Source: Paragyromitra xinjiangensis (lineage: Eukaryota > Ascomycota > Pezizomycetes > Pezizales > Discinaceae). From it: a stretch of DNA of 64,000 bases. Numbering within the stretch: position 1 is the first letter of the stretch; each line of letters begins with the position of its first letter. Shown piece by piece: positions 1-10,647 of the stretch. The DNA lies in the NCBI GenBank assembly GCA_038503065.1, contig JBCAMK010000014.1, positions 558,001 to 622,000 on the forward strand. The letters are read 5' to 3'. The notes under the pieces were generated by a model. It saw only the letters and a program-made list of their open reading frames with translations, was not told where the DNA came from and ran no database searches. A program made the translations under genes and the position numbers.

Positions 1-694
1 TCTATGAACGGTAGTGGACTTTGGTGGTGGTGCCCCGCTGAGCTCGCCGTTGCTTCCGGGCAGGGCTGGTTGAAACGTGGATTTAAAACAGCTCTAGCAC
101 CAAGCTTACCAGGTAACGTTAATTCTCCACCATGGATATTCACCATCGCTTCGCCTTCAGCGCCTGCACCCTTCGGCCGAGACTTGTATGAGTATTCCTG
201 TGGAGGGTAGAAGGTAGTAGGTATGCATACAGCTATCGTCCCTATCTAGCAGGCGAGGATTCTGGCGACAACTCTTTAAGCGCCGGGGGCTTTTCCAAGC
301 TGCAGGGGGAACCTCCCCCGCCTGGCATTGGCAGCAGCTGGATATGTAACAGTAACCAGTAACCAACCGTCACAACCCCCCATCACACCACGTTCCATCT
401 GATTCCTCAGTTCCCCTTCTCTGCATCTTCTATCTCTCCCACTCTCAACGCTCTCATGTTCCCCTTTCCTTTCCTTTCCCACTATCTCGCTCCGTTTTCT
501 TCGTCTTCCTTCGTTATATATCCCTCTGCTGCTGCCTCATCGGTCGACCCGGCGTCCATCGTGTATCCTCGACTCGTTAATCACCTCGACCTTTCCTTTC
601 TCTACTCTAGGCGAATCACCGCTGTAATTCTCGTTCACACCTGGAAGCTCTCCCGCATCCATACGTAAATCGTAATCTTTAGTACACTACCGTT
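1..694. promoter_or_regulatory. Upstream region of the SDR gene
   Basis: No gene is recognised here. From about 380 to 690 the plus strand becomes strongly pyrimidine-rich (many TTTCC, CTCTC and TCTTC runs), typical of a fungal core promoter and 5' leader. A TATATA-like stretch lies near 514-520, about 180 bases before the SDR start codon. The short ORFs in this stretch are low-complexity and look non-coding. Confidence 0.4.
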
Positions 695-2021
695 ATGTCT
701 GGCCCACCATCCATCAGCTCCTTCCAGAGTGACAAACCACTTCTCGAGAGCTTAACAAGTAGCCCCCCTTTCCTAGCTACAGCTAAACCGTAGCTAACCC
801 CCACAGTTGACCTCCTCATCAACATCTTCAGTGCTACATTCCTCAACCCTGGCTTCGCCCTCCTCCTCCCCCTCGCCTACCGCGCCCAAACCTACCACTA
901 CGACTCCCCTCCCTTCATCTACTCCTCGATATACTTCATAATCGTCACCATCCTCTTCGCGTGGAAATTTGCTAACAAACGCCTCGCCTTCGGCAAGAAG
1001 CGCGACTTCGACTGGACTGAAGAAGTCGTCGTAATAACCGGCGGCTCCTCCGGGCTTGGTCTCCTCATCGCAGAAACATATGGCATGCGTGGCGTTTCTG
1101 TCGCCGTGCTAGACGTACGGGAGCCTGAAGGCGGTGAGGCCCGAAATGTCGCGTTTTACAAATGTGATGTTGGTGATAAAAAGCAGGTTGAAGCTGCGGC
1201 GAAGGAGATTGAGAGGGATTTGGGAACACCAACTGTTTTGATTAATAATGCAGCTATTGTGCACGGGAAAGGGATATTGGAATTATCGGATGAGGATATT
1301 GAGAAGTATGTTGTCATTTTCTTCAACTTGATCTCTTGTGCTTTACTTCACCGACAACATTTAGTTTGATGATTTGAAGAGAAATGCATGGCTTGTAAGA
1401 CTACACCATGGTTCAGCAATAATCTTCACTAATCTGACATCCACCCCCCCAACCCACTCCCTCCCACCCTACTTCACTCTCCCTGAACTAACACCTCTCC
1501 AAACCAGAACCTTCTCATCCAACACTCTCTCCGCATTCTACACCACCCGTCAATTCCTCCCCGGCATGCAACGCCTCAACAAAGGCAGCATAATAACCAT
1601 TTCCTCCGTCCTCTCCGCCGTCTCCCCAGCCAAAACATCTGCCTACTCCGCCTCTAAAGCCGCGCTAAAATCCCTCCACAACTCCATCACCGCCGAGCTC
1701 TCCGGTGCTTACCCAGGGATCAAAACCCTCCTCGTATGTCCCGGGCAGCTATCAACTCCACTATTCGATGGTGTGAACACACCGTCAAATTTCTTCGCGC
1801 CTGTACTAGAGCCTGTGGAGGTTGCTAAGGAGATTATTGCTGCGATTGATGAGGGTGCGGGTGGCGTGATTGCTATGCCGGCTTATGCGAGGTGGATTGG
1901 GATTATGGAGTTGTTACCCGCGAGCTGGCAGAGGGGGCTAAGGTGGCTGAGTGGGTGTGATACGGCTATGTCGACGTTTAAGGGGAGGAAGACGGTGGCG
2001 GAGGATAGTTGTGAGGAGTAA
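695..2021 (+). CDS. Membrane-anchored short-chain dehydrogenase/reductase (SDR), 3 exons, 358 aa
   Basis: Exons are 695-758, 807-1305 and 1508-2021; both introns are GT-AG and the phases join cleanly. The protein begins with two hydrophobic segments (about residues 22-46 and 57-78), so it is probably anchored in the ER or lipid-droplet membrane. The classical SDR fold follows: cofactor motif TGGSSGLG (99-106), an NNAA motif, catalytic Ser about 221, Tyr234 and Lys238 (YSASK), and a PG motif after the active site. N-terminal membrane segments plus a classical SDR core resemble the RDH10 / 17-beta-hydroxysteroid dehydrogenase 11 type, which oxidise or reduce steroids, retinoids or other lipids with NAD(P)(H). 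The substrate cannot be read from sequence. It converges on RPN6, leaving only about 300 bases (2022-2322) between the stop codons, with no feature seen in them. Confidence 0.88.
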
Positions 2022-2322
2022 TTTTGATTGGTGTTGCATCTTTTTCTTATTGTTCTTTATATAAGCCGTTCTAGAACCTTTGGGCGTGTTGCGGGCTCGG
2101 CATGCTTGCGTATCTGTACTGTTATATTATTATATCTTTGATGGGAGTACGATACCCGTAGGCGTATAGTTTATCAGTTTAGAAGAAGCGGAATGCAAGC
2201 ACGAATACGGAATATCTATGAAACGAGTGATCGATGTGGAAAAAACGAACATCTGCTAGTAAATACAATGATTCCCTTTTTTCCTACCCTAGCTACACAA
2301 GTCTATTGGTCTAGGCACTATC

Positions 2323-3707
2323 TTAATCCAGCATGGATGCCTGGTTGGTATAAAGCACCTCGACAACATCCGACAGCTTCTTAATCGTCTCCAATGCCGC
2401 ATCATAGCTTTTATCTCTGCCAACCTCATCAAACACAATTAAGCATCCAGTGCCTTGATCCAACACCCCCGAAAATACCTTATCTAAGATCATCTGACTC
2501 AGCTTCCCCTCAACCTGCTGTGTGCCTAATCCAACCAGCTTTGCAACATGCTCGATCTCGACGCGTGAGAACGGTTCAATAACCCTGACTAGATTCTGCT
2601 CCAGGAGAGTATCGTACAGCGCCGTGAAGTGAGAGCGAATAAACGGATCCGATCCCAGCTCCTCCTTGTAGTCCGCAAGTGCTTGCTCGAATTCCGCCAG
2701 CGAGCGGTTCGAGTGCGCTCTCGCAACGGCCTTCATGGCTTCGATATCACGCCCTGCGTACTTGATCGCCAGCTTGCCAGTCATGATTTGATGGACGTCG
2801 TCCGTCAGGTTCAGCATGATCTTAGAGAGCAGCATGTATTTCAGCGCTGCAACAGCCTTCTTGGTCTCGTCCTGAGAAGAGTATCCGTCTAGCGCTTCAA
2901 TGAAGTACGAAAAAGCCGTGTTGTAATCTTTATCCTCAGCGTGGAGTATACCCGACTGCATGTCGAGCCCCGCTTGCATGAGTGGTGGGCAGTAGACAGA
3001 ATTTGCGGATGTGCGGGCTGACGTCAGTGATGCGCGGGATTTGGGAATATTGCGGAGGGCGTGGTAGGCGCGGGATTCGAGGAGCTGAACTTCGACAAGA
3101 ACCATTTTGTCATCGAGTCGCTTGAGCTCTTTGAGCAGTGAGTTGATGAGGGTTATTGCTTCGGTGTAGGAGTGTTTTTGAAGGTACAGCCCGATGAGGC
3201 GGGTCTCGAGGTTCTGACGTAGGAAAGAACGCTTTTCGGAGATGGCCCATTCGATGCAAGATTTGGTCACTGAGATTTGAATGTCAAGGGTGTCGGGAAT
3301 GGTTGTAAAGAGGTCAATCAGTTGGCGGACTGGTTTAGGTTAGCCTTTATCTTCCGTCCTCATCTATTTATCAAGACAAAGTGACAGTCCGCATACCAAT
3401 CTTTGCAGTCTTTGCTTTTGCGAATGCAGACAGTACTGACCGACTTGTCTTGATCAACTCCGCAAGCTCAGATGTTCGTCTATCCATACCCGGAGTTAAC
3501 TCTAATCCTCAATCCCCATCCTCTCCACCGAGGTGAAACGAACCTGCTATCCCGGTACAACCCTCCCAGCTCCATCAACGCCAGCTCGTAATCCCTTAGG
3601 GCAGCATCATTCATCCCAGGTGGTTTAGAGAGGATGTCCTTATAGATGGCCTCGGCCTTTGGCAGGTCCGTCTTTGCAAGCTCTTGAGCGTCTTCTAACC
3701 GGCCCAT
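2323..3707 (-). CDS. RPN6: 26S proteasome regulatory subunit RPN6 (PSMD11 family), 3 exons, 417 aa
   Basis: Exons on the minus strand are 3707-3544, 3479-3397 and 3329-2323; phases 2 and 1 match at the two junctions. The protein is RPN6/PSMD11-like over its whole length. An N-terminal helical-repeat region contains the family phrases [24 protein letters not shown] and [16 protein letters not shown]. The C-terminal PCI domain includes [40 protein letters not shown] and [18 protein letters not shown]6 is a lid subunit that clamps the 19S lid to the 20S core and is essential for proteasome assembly in yeast. The length is close to the usual ~420 aa. It has no functional link to its neighbours; it is a housekeeping gene. 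Confidence 0.95.
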
Positions 3708-3889
3708 GTTGATCGTAGTTTATAGAGTAGGTATGGAATACCTACGATTAGATGGGGTGATGGAGTGGATGAAATGGTGGGGTGATGGAGGTTGATGTTG
3801 ATGGATGGCTGATTGATGCTGAAGTGGGATTGATCCTCTCACGGTGCCCGCGTTGAAGCTCTGGCGTCCCACCATGACGCCAAGGCCGA

Positions 3890-4123
3890 TTAGTCATCTA
3901 TAGTACCAAAGTGCTTCAGAGCTACAGCAAAATGTAGTAGTTCCGATTCAGCGCTGCTTGGATATCCGCTCCTATTCAAGAGTTTTAAGAGGTTATCAAG
4001 CATATCGCTTTCGTAGTAAAAATTGTTTTGTACGCAGTAGGCCTCGCCATTATTACTGTAGAACGACTTGGGAGTACCAGAGCTACATTGGACACCATAG
4101 ACCAGCACAAAAGAAAAAGCCAT
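3890..4123 (-). CDS. Doubtful small ORF, 77 aa
   Basis: An ATG-initiated open frame of 77 residues begins with a hydrophobic stretch (MAFSFVLVYGVQC) and contains several Cys and Tyr residues. It lies just downstream of the two-exon unknown gene, on the same strand. It could be a small secreted protein, a missed last exon of that gene, or a chance ORF. No family is recognised and codon evidence is weak. The interval 3708-3889 is the short promoter region of RPN6. Confidence 0.2.
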   Translation of the reverse strand: MAFSFVLVYGVQCSSGTPKSFYSNNGEAYCVQNNFYYESDMLDNLLKLLNRSGYPSSAESELLHFAVALKHFGTIDD

Positions 4124-4203
4124 GATAATATTGGTGACTCGGACAAAGGGAAATATTTGTAGTGAATTCTCATTTTTTCAATTGAATTTTCTCCCCCACA
4201 GTT

Positions 4204-5082
4204 TTATGAATAGCTCGCACCGTTACCAGCCCCTTTTAAGAAATCTCGTACTTTATCCCTTTTCTCCTTTTCCGATTTGACCATACAGAAAGCAGTCTGG
4301 ACAATCAAAAGCTCGTCTAATGTAGCCTCATTCTCGTCGGCGTAGATATTCAACTTTCCAAATTTACCTCCTTTCCTAAAATGAATCTTTTCGAATGAAG
4401 CAACGAGTTTGTGATCGTCCATCCGAACCAACTACAGCATAGTTAGTATAGATCGGGGGAGGATATGCTTTTGGAATTCGCGGAGCAATACCTTAACATG
4501 AAAACTGACTCCTTTCAGGCCAAGCTTATTGATGAAACCCCCCGCATGCATCTTCGTCCCTGTCCATCTATAATTTTTCCCATCAATACTGAATTGATAA
4601 TTCCTATGCCCCATACGCTTCATCTCAAACACATTCATCTCTCCCACTTTCTCATCTTCAGTTGTCGCCGCTTCCTCTTCCTCTGACCACACAAGCTCTT
4701 TTTGTCCCATGCAAAAGAGTTTCCTGAGCCGATTGGACCTCTTCAAGCTCTTTATCTTAGCCGTCTTCTCGTCTCTCTTGGCATCTCTCTGCACGGAGCC
4801 GCCGTACTCGATGAAGATCCTCTTCCAAAGTGTGGTTCTTTTGCATCTTCCCACTACCGGTGTCTCGGATAGTGGATGATACTTCGGGTTATCGCCGGCA
4901 TGAAAGACAGCGGACCAGGAACATGAGTAGTTTTTTCGACTAAATACTGAAGGTACAAGGATATAGTACAGGACTTGGTTGCCATTTGCGGAGGTGAGGG
5001 CGAATTTTTTGTGGCAGCCACGGCTAATGACAACGAGAGTCGAGGTTGGCTGCGGTATTAGCTGAGGATAGGCAGACATCAT
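4204..5082 (-). CDS. Unrecognised protein, 2 exons, 272 aa
   Basis: Exon 1 is 5082-4492 and exon 2 is 4431-4204, joined in phase 0 across a 60-bp GTATTG...TGTAG intron. Two ATGs sit at the start (MM). The middle is basic and charged (KRDEKTAKIKSLKRSNRLRK), followed by an acidic EEEEAATTEDE run. Around these lie aromatic, beta-strand-like segments such as VLYYILVPSVFSRKNYSC, HRNYQFSIDGKNYRWTG and DDHKLVASFEKIHF. This pattern of short beta-strands with W-T-G and 'VASFE' phrases recalls tubby/phospholipid-scramblase-like C-terminal folds in uncharacterised fungal proteins, but the resemblance is weak and I assign no function. Confidence 0.6.
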
Positions 5083-5685
5083 GATAGTGGTGATAACCTA
5101 GCCACTGGTCTGTAGATCTAATAGTTGTTCAAAGGTAGGCTTTGGATAAAGCTAGCTAGCGAGCTGACATGGGGTCTTTGCGGTTATATATGTGCAGCAT
5201 ACCTGATCCACATATTTCCTAGGCTCCTAACTATAGGTTTCAGCTTGAACTCACTAGTCTTGTCACACCTTTCGTAGGGCTTCTCTCATACGGCGATCTC
5301 GCCTAGAGAGAAATATAGATAGAATTAACCTACAGTTGAATTGATGGTTGGTCACACCATAGGCAACCATAACTCTTGGAAACTCTTAGTGGGCTTTTGG
5401 GTTGTTGCCGACTGCAGGCGCTGGTAAAAATCACAAACCTGCCTTGAGGATCACTCTCTTGAATACGAGGCTGGGAATGACGGGAGGATCTCCGGGGCAT
5501 TGTATAGATGTCCGAGTGAGCAGCGGTGCCTATAGGAGCGGCCCATGCCTAGGGCAACAAGTCACGGATCGTAAAGCATGTTCCTGTGCTGGACTTCTGA
5601 ATGGATGCAGTGGTGGTTATAGGCTCATGCTTCACCGTTTGCCTCGATCTCATGGCAAGGTAATAGACCCACATGTTTACTGAAC

Positions 5686-5856
5686 TACAGTCGCTCCTGG
5701 GGTCACGGCGAAACTGGGGCTTTGACGAAAGTAACCTGCAAAGCTGCATTTTGGATACAGGGTAACGAGGAATGGGGCTTGGAACTAGAAATCTCTATGG
5801 TTGTAACTTTCGTTTGTCAAAGCACCAGTTTCGTCGTGACCCCAGGAGCGACTGTA
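5686..5856. mobile_element. Tc1/mariner-type MITE (foldback), 167 bp with TA target duplication
   Basis: The element runs 5688-5854 and is flanked by TA on both sides (5686-5687 and 5855-5856). It begins CAGTCGCTCCTGGGGTCAC and ends with the inverted complement GTGACCCCAGGAGCGACTG. The inverted repeats extend about 45-50 bases on each side with a few mismatches and small gaps, through CGAAACTGG-GCTTTGAC. About 70 bases remain in the centre, and there is no coding capacity. A TA duplication plus CAGT...ACTG termini is the signature of non-autonomous Tc1/mariner elements. Confidence 0.82.
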
Positions 5857-6312
5857 ATGATTGGGATAGATATGATCTTGATGGCTACAGGACCTAGTAT
5901 TTAGTCAACACAACCCTACCTTCTTGGTAATTATATCACTGCGTATCACTCGAGGATTGCCGGGTGGCGGAATCCTCTCCTTTAGTTGGATACCATATTT
6001 CCTAACACATCAATTGAAGCCACTCCATGGGGCCTGCAGTTGTGTCTCAAAACGATAGGAAGCACTTTTCATCTTGAGGCAGGTTGAGCCTTGTTCACAA
6101 AAAGAAAATAAAGTTACCATTCCACGATCGACCCTATCAATCGCCTTTGTAGTACATATCTAATTTTTCTAGGGAACGTGAAAGTGATAGCTAGGGGAGG
6201 GGCATATGGGTTCTATCAATTGGATAGAATCTGTAACAAACCGCGCAGCCAAATGCTCTTGGCTAAACATCTGCCCCGCTTTGTATTTCTCCGATTACCG
6301 TATAATCTCAGT

Positions 6313-6951
6313 TCATTTGGACGTTGGCTTGCACACACTGTTATTTTTAGGTAGAATGCACACAATTTTGCCCTGTGTTTCGGTCATCCCTCCTAAATGA
6401 CCCGTTTCCTGTGCTTTGCTTCGATCATCTTCTGAAAAAGGGTCGATTTTCATTAAGGCGCCAGCCACGACTCTTGGCAGCCGCTCAAATAAACTGGGGT
6501 TGTGTGGGAAGGATGATACGGTACCGTCATCCAGCATCGTCAGTTGTGAACAGTATTTCTCTCGTTCAACGGGTTATCTTTTCGGTTGGAATCGCCTGGG
6601 GACGATTTATGGGCTACGGCATCTCTATCTCAGATAACCGAATCTGGTTTGATAAAAGGGCTTGGAGTTACCCGCTCTTTTGTGGGTCGGGATGATTCAT
6701 CAGTTCCGAAGGTTAATGACATTATGTCTGTTGGTTTAGGTAGCGGGTTTCTCAGTATGAATTTCTTCAAAGTCCTTGTCGTTCACTTGCACGTCGAGAC
6801 ATTCAGCCCCAACAAGTGGTTGGATGCGCCTAGGAGGAATTGGTCTATCCAATCCAACCGCACTATCATTTAAAGTCTTATCTACATGACCGAGTGACGA
6901 GAAGTGAAGGAAGTCCTTGCCGAGAAGAGGGTCTATGTAATCATTACCCAT
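6313..6951 (-). pseudogene. Possible decayed coding sequence, no family recognised
   Basis: Two ORFs in the same minus-strand frame (6951-6736 and 6537-6313) are separated by about 200 bases in which open, protein-like stretches continue in the other frames with several stops (for example MSLTFGTDESSRPTKERV, then DAVAHKSSPGDSNRKDNP). The composition stays polar and charged throughout. This looks like one gene with frameshifts, but I found no splice scheme that joins the pieces and recognise no domain. Chance cannot be excluded. Confidence 0.25.
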
Positions 6952-7264
6952 AGAATGGCTGAAAGAGAAAGTCTCTCGGGTTAAAAGTCAGTTTATGAGC
7001 AAATTGTGAGCATTTGGCGACCGTTACTTTCCAATTCACCTAGATAGTAATTCATCTAGGCTTAAATACTATCAAACTCCACTTTCCTAACGTGTCGTTT
7101 ATCCCCCCACATTCCCTCACTGTTCATCACCAATTGATAGTGTACCTGATCTTTTTCTTTTATATCTCCTAGTGCATATTCTCCCACTCAGAGTCTTCCT
7201 CTTTTATTTTAAGACCACCAGACTCCCCAGATCATCACCGTCTTTAAAGCATCGACAATATACG

Positions 7265-8993
7265 ATGACCAGTAACCCTGGCAGTTTTCTGTCACGGTGC
7301 AAAAAGAAGTTCCCAGAGAGATCCAAATCACCTAGAACCTCAGATGAAACTCCAAGATCATTTGCTTCGAAGTTTTTGAGGAATCGAAACGAGAGCTCGG
7401 GTAGATCCGGATCCTCTTCCTCTAACTCCGCCTCATCTACCTCTACCTCTTCTACCTCTACCTCCTCTAACTCCGCCTCCTCTAACTCCGCCTCTTCTAC
7501 CTCTACCTCTTCTAACTCTACCTCCTCTAACTCTACCTCCTCTAACTCTACCTCCTCTAACTCTACCTCCTCTAGACCCACCTCGTCTGGACCCGCCCCT
7601 CCTGGATCCCCCGTTGCAAAATTTCTCTGGAAAAGGTATAAAACCCCGGCTCTCTTCATAGAATGGAATTACTAAAGCATCCCTTAGAATTGGCCTAACC
7701 ACAAACAAACCAATCCCCATTGAGAGCATCGAAAATGCTCTTGCAACGATCAGATCCCTCAAAGCCTCACTTAACAATCTAATTAATCTCCTCACTCCAT
7801 TGATCAATGACGCCGACATCGCCCTCCGAACCACGCCCCGGCCAACATGCAGCGAAAATTGCAAAGACCGCTGCACAAGGGGGAGCAAGTGCTACTGGGA
7901 AGCCATCGAGACTTTCGACAAAGTGGTAAATGCCGGGGGACCAATGTGTTTTGTAGAGGCAGGACAACTCAACCACAAACACTTCCCGACCTCCTACTCC
8001 CACCTTAACGCCCCTTCCAAGACCAATACATGTCCTTCGAGCCCCGACCACGACCATCTCCACGTAACCAACAATCATCGTATCCTCCTCGAGAACATGC
8101 AATCCCAGCTCACTCAGCTCTGCGCTGTATGCTCACAACTAAACTCTTTTCACTGGACATACCGCAATATGCCAGTCCGCTTTAATGGAAAGAAGCAGCG
8201 TAGCCAAGACTTTGCAGTTGTGGAAATACTCAATTACTGGAACAATATGGAAAGAGTGCGATGTGATTATGCGTGGATTTGGGGAGGTGAGGTTTGCCGG
8301 AATATTGATTCCTGGGAGGATTTTAAAACCGCTTGCAGAGATATTGCGGAGACAAAAAATGCTGGCATTGCCGAGTTTAACTTGAAAATTCTCATCAAGA
8401 ATGATCTGTTGCTGAAGTCAGAATGTATGGACGAAAAGAAGAAGAGGGGGAAGAAGAAGAAGAAAAAGAAAAAGAAAGTACATGTATCAGCATTATACCC
8501 CGACAATCGTAGGCCGTTACCCATGTCACCCGAACCGAATCTGGAGACGGAAGACTGGGAGGAGAGATGTGAAGAGTGCGACAGAAGTATCGAACAGACC
8601 CGAAATGCCCGCGAACTCGAGGCTGGCGGAACTCCTGGATCATCTAAATCCTCAGAAGCCTCAGAAGCCTCAGAAGCCTCAGACAACTCAAAATCCGATT
8701 TAACTACGGATAATGAGAGTCCCGAAGAACAGTTCTCACACGGAAAATCTCAAGGACTCGAACAGGCGTTTGCTAGGATCTTCAAGTTGACGCCAAAATC
8801 CGAGAACTTGACCGATGAAGTTACTGGAAGGTTCACGACGAAGGCGAAAGGGAAATGGCGCTGCGAGAGAGATATATCACCAGAGGAAGAGTTGGAACTC
8901 TACAACAGAGATATCACACCGGCTTCGAGGGAGCTCTGTAGTTGGTGTAGAGATCGGGAACGTTCTGCGGAGCCGATGCGGAATGTGAGTTAA
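7265..8993 (+). CDS. Low-complexity Ser/Thr-rich and Lys-rich unknown protein, 2 exons, 558 aa
   Basis: Exons are 7265-7635 and 7688-8993, joined in phase 2 across a 52-bp GTATAA...CTTAG intron; the joined frame reads ...FLWKRIGLTTNK. The N-terminal ~120 residues are basic, then a repetitive Ser/Thr/Asn-rich tract encoded by a 15-bp minisatellite. The middle (about 175-380) looks globular, with spaced Cys (CSENCKDRC, CAVC) and Trp-rich phrases (ILNYWNNMERVRCDYAWIWGG). A near-pure Lys run follows, then an SEA triplet repeat and a charged tail with three CxxC-like pairs (RCEECD, CSWC). No known family is recognised. The start is the first in-frame ATG; upstream in-frame codons lack one. Probably lineage-restricted. 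Confidence 0.65.
7421..7575 (+). repeat. Coding minisatellite, 15-bp units (TCTAACTCTACCTCC type)
   Basis: About ten imperfect copies of a 15-base unit alternate TCTAACTC(T/C)(A/G)CCTC(C/T) with TCTACCTCTACCTCT variants. They encode repeats of Ser-Asn-Ser-Thr-Ser and related forms. The last four copies are nearly identical, which suggests recent expansion. Confidence 0.85.
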
Positions 8994-9240
8994 TGCGACC
9001 GCTTCCTGTATAGAGGGCTGCGGAGCAAAGCATACATAGGGTGATTGATTATTTAGTAGTGAGATTGATAGATTCTTACATTATAAAACGGGAGGCTAAT
9101 TTGTATAGTTCCAATGACATAGCGTCAGAAACATCCCTAATGTCCTAATTTGGAGGAATAACTGATTTTTACGAGTACATGCGCAATACAAGAAGTAATT
9201 AATAATATGTATATCGAAAACACTAACCTTTTGGTTCATC

Positions 9241-10647
9241 TTAATCAATAATAATAACTTCCCTTTCCTCATTCTCCTTCCCTAGCTTAGGTTTTGTTGT
9301 TGGTTCTTTCATCTTTGTCCCACCTCTTGCTGGCTGACTGAGCTTCGCTGCTTCCCGTTTTCTTGCCCTTTCCCTCCATCTCCTCTCCAACTCATCATCC
9401 TCTTCTTCCTCATCCGCCTCTCTCGCCCGTTTGATCGAATTCCTGGAGCTATTCCCAAGCTCCCCAAATGGCTGCCGTGAATTGGCCACCATTTCCCCCT
9501 GCGGCCCTGGAAGCTTGTATTCCTGCTGTGCATGTGTGGCTACCAGAGCACTCATATGAGGATCTGCAAACAGTTGCATACCCCGCGTTGAGTGGCTTGC
9601 ATTAGGGTGTTGCTCCTGTAGTGTTGGGGGGAAAGGAAACGGATCCACGAATTCCGCATCGTCTCCTTCGTCGTCATCGATAATATTGTGTTTGGCCCAA
9701 CAATCAATGCATGCTTCGTTCACCATGACATCTGCATACGCTTCCATCAACCGTGCTGCCGCATATGAACCCCGCTCAATCTTGTCGAAGAGCTCGAAAA
9801 GATCTCTCATGTTATTGAATGACCTCAGAGGCGGCTTGTTGTCGAGAATGCGAGGTAACGAAGGCAACTGATGAGGTGCTAGTGGTGGACGATATAATGG
9901 AGGCAGTTGGGTATGAGGTGCCAATGGTGGTCCGGGTGGAGATGATGAAAAAGAAGGATATTGCGAGGGCCTTAGCGGCGAGGAAGCTGGAGGGGTATGC
10001 GGAGTGTACTGGTGTTGATTTTGGTACGACTTTGGCTTCTTCGGTGTCTCGAATGTAGGGGCGAATGGCTGGGGTGGAACTACCGGTGCTGGACGAGTAA
10101 TTCTGATAACTTCATCCATGCCCCTCAGGATTTGGAGATACATATCTAAACTCCTTTCATTTAACCCTTCTCCAACCTTCTGCAGCAACTTCACGATCAC
10201 CTCCAACTCAAACTCATCCACAAAAGGATAGAACTGGTTCCCTAAGATTTCCTTGCTCTTAAACCCCCCCATCCTCTGCTCCACGAATGGTTCGTAAATA
10301 CCGACATCATAATTGACAGCCCAAGTATTCGCCTGATTGCATTCTATGTCCGACACTGTGTCCGTCCTCCGGAGGAGCCGTTCGGCAGTAAAAAACAACT
10401 TTTGCTGGATGAGTGATACAGTTATCGGGCGCGAGCATTGACGGCATAGAACTTTGAGGGGTGTGGATTCGCGACTTCGGTATACTTGGATTCTGGCGCG
10501 AGAGTAGAGCGTTAACGGGTATGAGAGGAAAGGATCGGTGTCGTGGCGAGGGGCGTATTTTTGGATGGGGGTATAGTTCACAAATGATTTCATCGTCGCA
10601 GGCGAAGGCCGTGCTCTCTTAGCAGGAGGTGGGTACGTGTACACCAT
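9241..10647 (-). CDS. Proline-rich, probably nuclear unknown protein, single exon, 468 aa
   Basis: An intron-less frame starts with a basic patch next to a proline cluster (YPPPAKRARPSP), a plausible nuclear localisation signal. Residues about 25-180 look globular and include a CRQCSRPI Cys pair and a long helix-like segment ending in YLQILRGMDEVIR. Residues 190-270 are very rich in Pro, Gln and Ser. A second globular piece (about 275-320) contains DLFELFDKIERGSYAAARLMEAY and a lone Cys pair (ACIDCW). The C-terminus has an acidic block (EADEEEEDDELE), then basic residues and a KEN motif (GKENEE). The KEN box could be a degradation signal, which is inference only. No family is recognised. Confidence 0.65.
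   Translation of the reverse strand: MVYTYPPPAKRARPSPATMKSFVNYTPIQKYAPRHDTDPFLSYPLTLYSRARIQVYRSRESTPLKVLCRQCSRPITVSLIQQKLFFTAERLLRRTDTVSDIECNQANTWAVNYDVGIYEPFVEQRMGGFKSKEILGNQFYPFVDEFELEVIVKLLQKVGEGLNERSLDMYLQILRGMDEVIRITRPAPVVPPQPFAPTFETPKKPKSYQNQHQYTPHTPPASSPLRPSQYPSFSSSPPGPPLAPHTQLPPLYRPPLAPHQLPSLPRILDNKPPLRSFNNMRDLFELFDKIERGSYAAARLMEAYADVMVNEACIDCWAKHNIIDDDEGDDAEFVDPFPFPPTLQEQHPNASHSTRGMQLFADPHMSALVATHAQQEYKLPGPQGEMVANSRQPFGELGNSSRNSIKRAREADEEEEDDELERRWRERARKREAAKLSQPARGGTKMKEPTTKPKLGKENEEREVIIID

Larger units (their letters stand above)
5083..7264. other. Gene-poor stretch with a MITE and ORF debris
   Basis: No intact gene is seen in this 2.2 kb. It holds the foldback element at 5686-5856 and a disrupted minus-strand reading frame at 6313-6951, both listed separately. 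An ATCACTCG motif is at 5945. From about 7040 to 7264 the sequence is the pyrimidine-rich leader of the 7265 gene, with a TATATC-like box near 7160. Confidence 0.5.

Noticed and set aside
456..668. 70-codon ORF upstream of the SDR gene
   Set aside because: It lies in the pyrimidine-rich leader and its Ser/Pro/Phe composition simply reflects CT-rich DNA.
1374..1507. Extending the SDR last exon upstream, or adding a middle exon at about 1366-1395
   Set aside because: Joining 1305 to 1365 meets a stop in the required frame, whereas joining to 1508 gives the family phrase DIEKTFSSNTLSAF in frame.
7204..7888. Two overlapping 151-codon minus-strand ORFs (Glu/Val- and Arg/Gly-rich)
   Set aside because: They are antisense readings of the 15-bp minisatellite in the 7265-8993 gene.
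8267..8686. 139-codon minus-strand ORF with a long Phe run
   Set aside because: It is the antisense shadow of the poly-Lys and SEA-repeat coding tracts.
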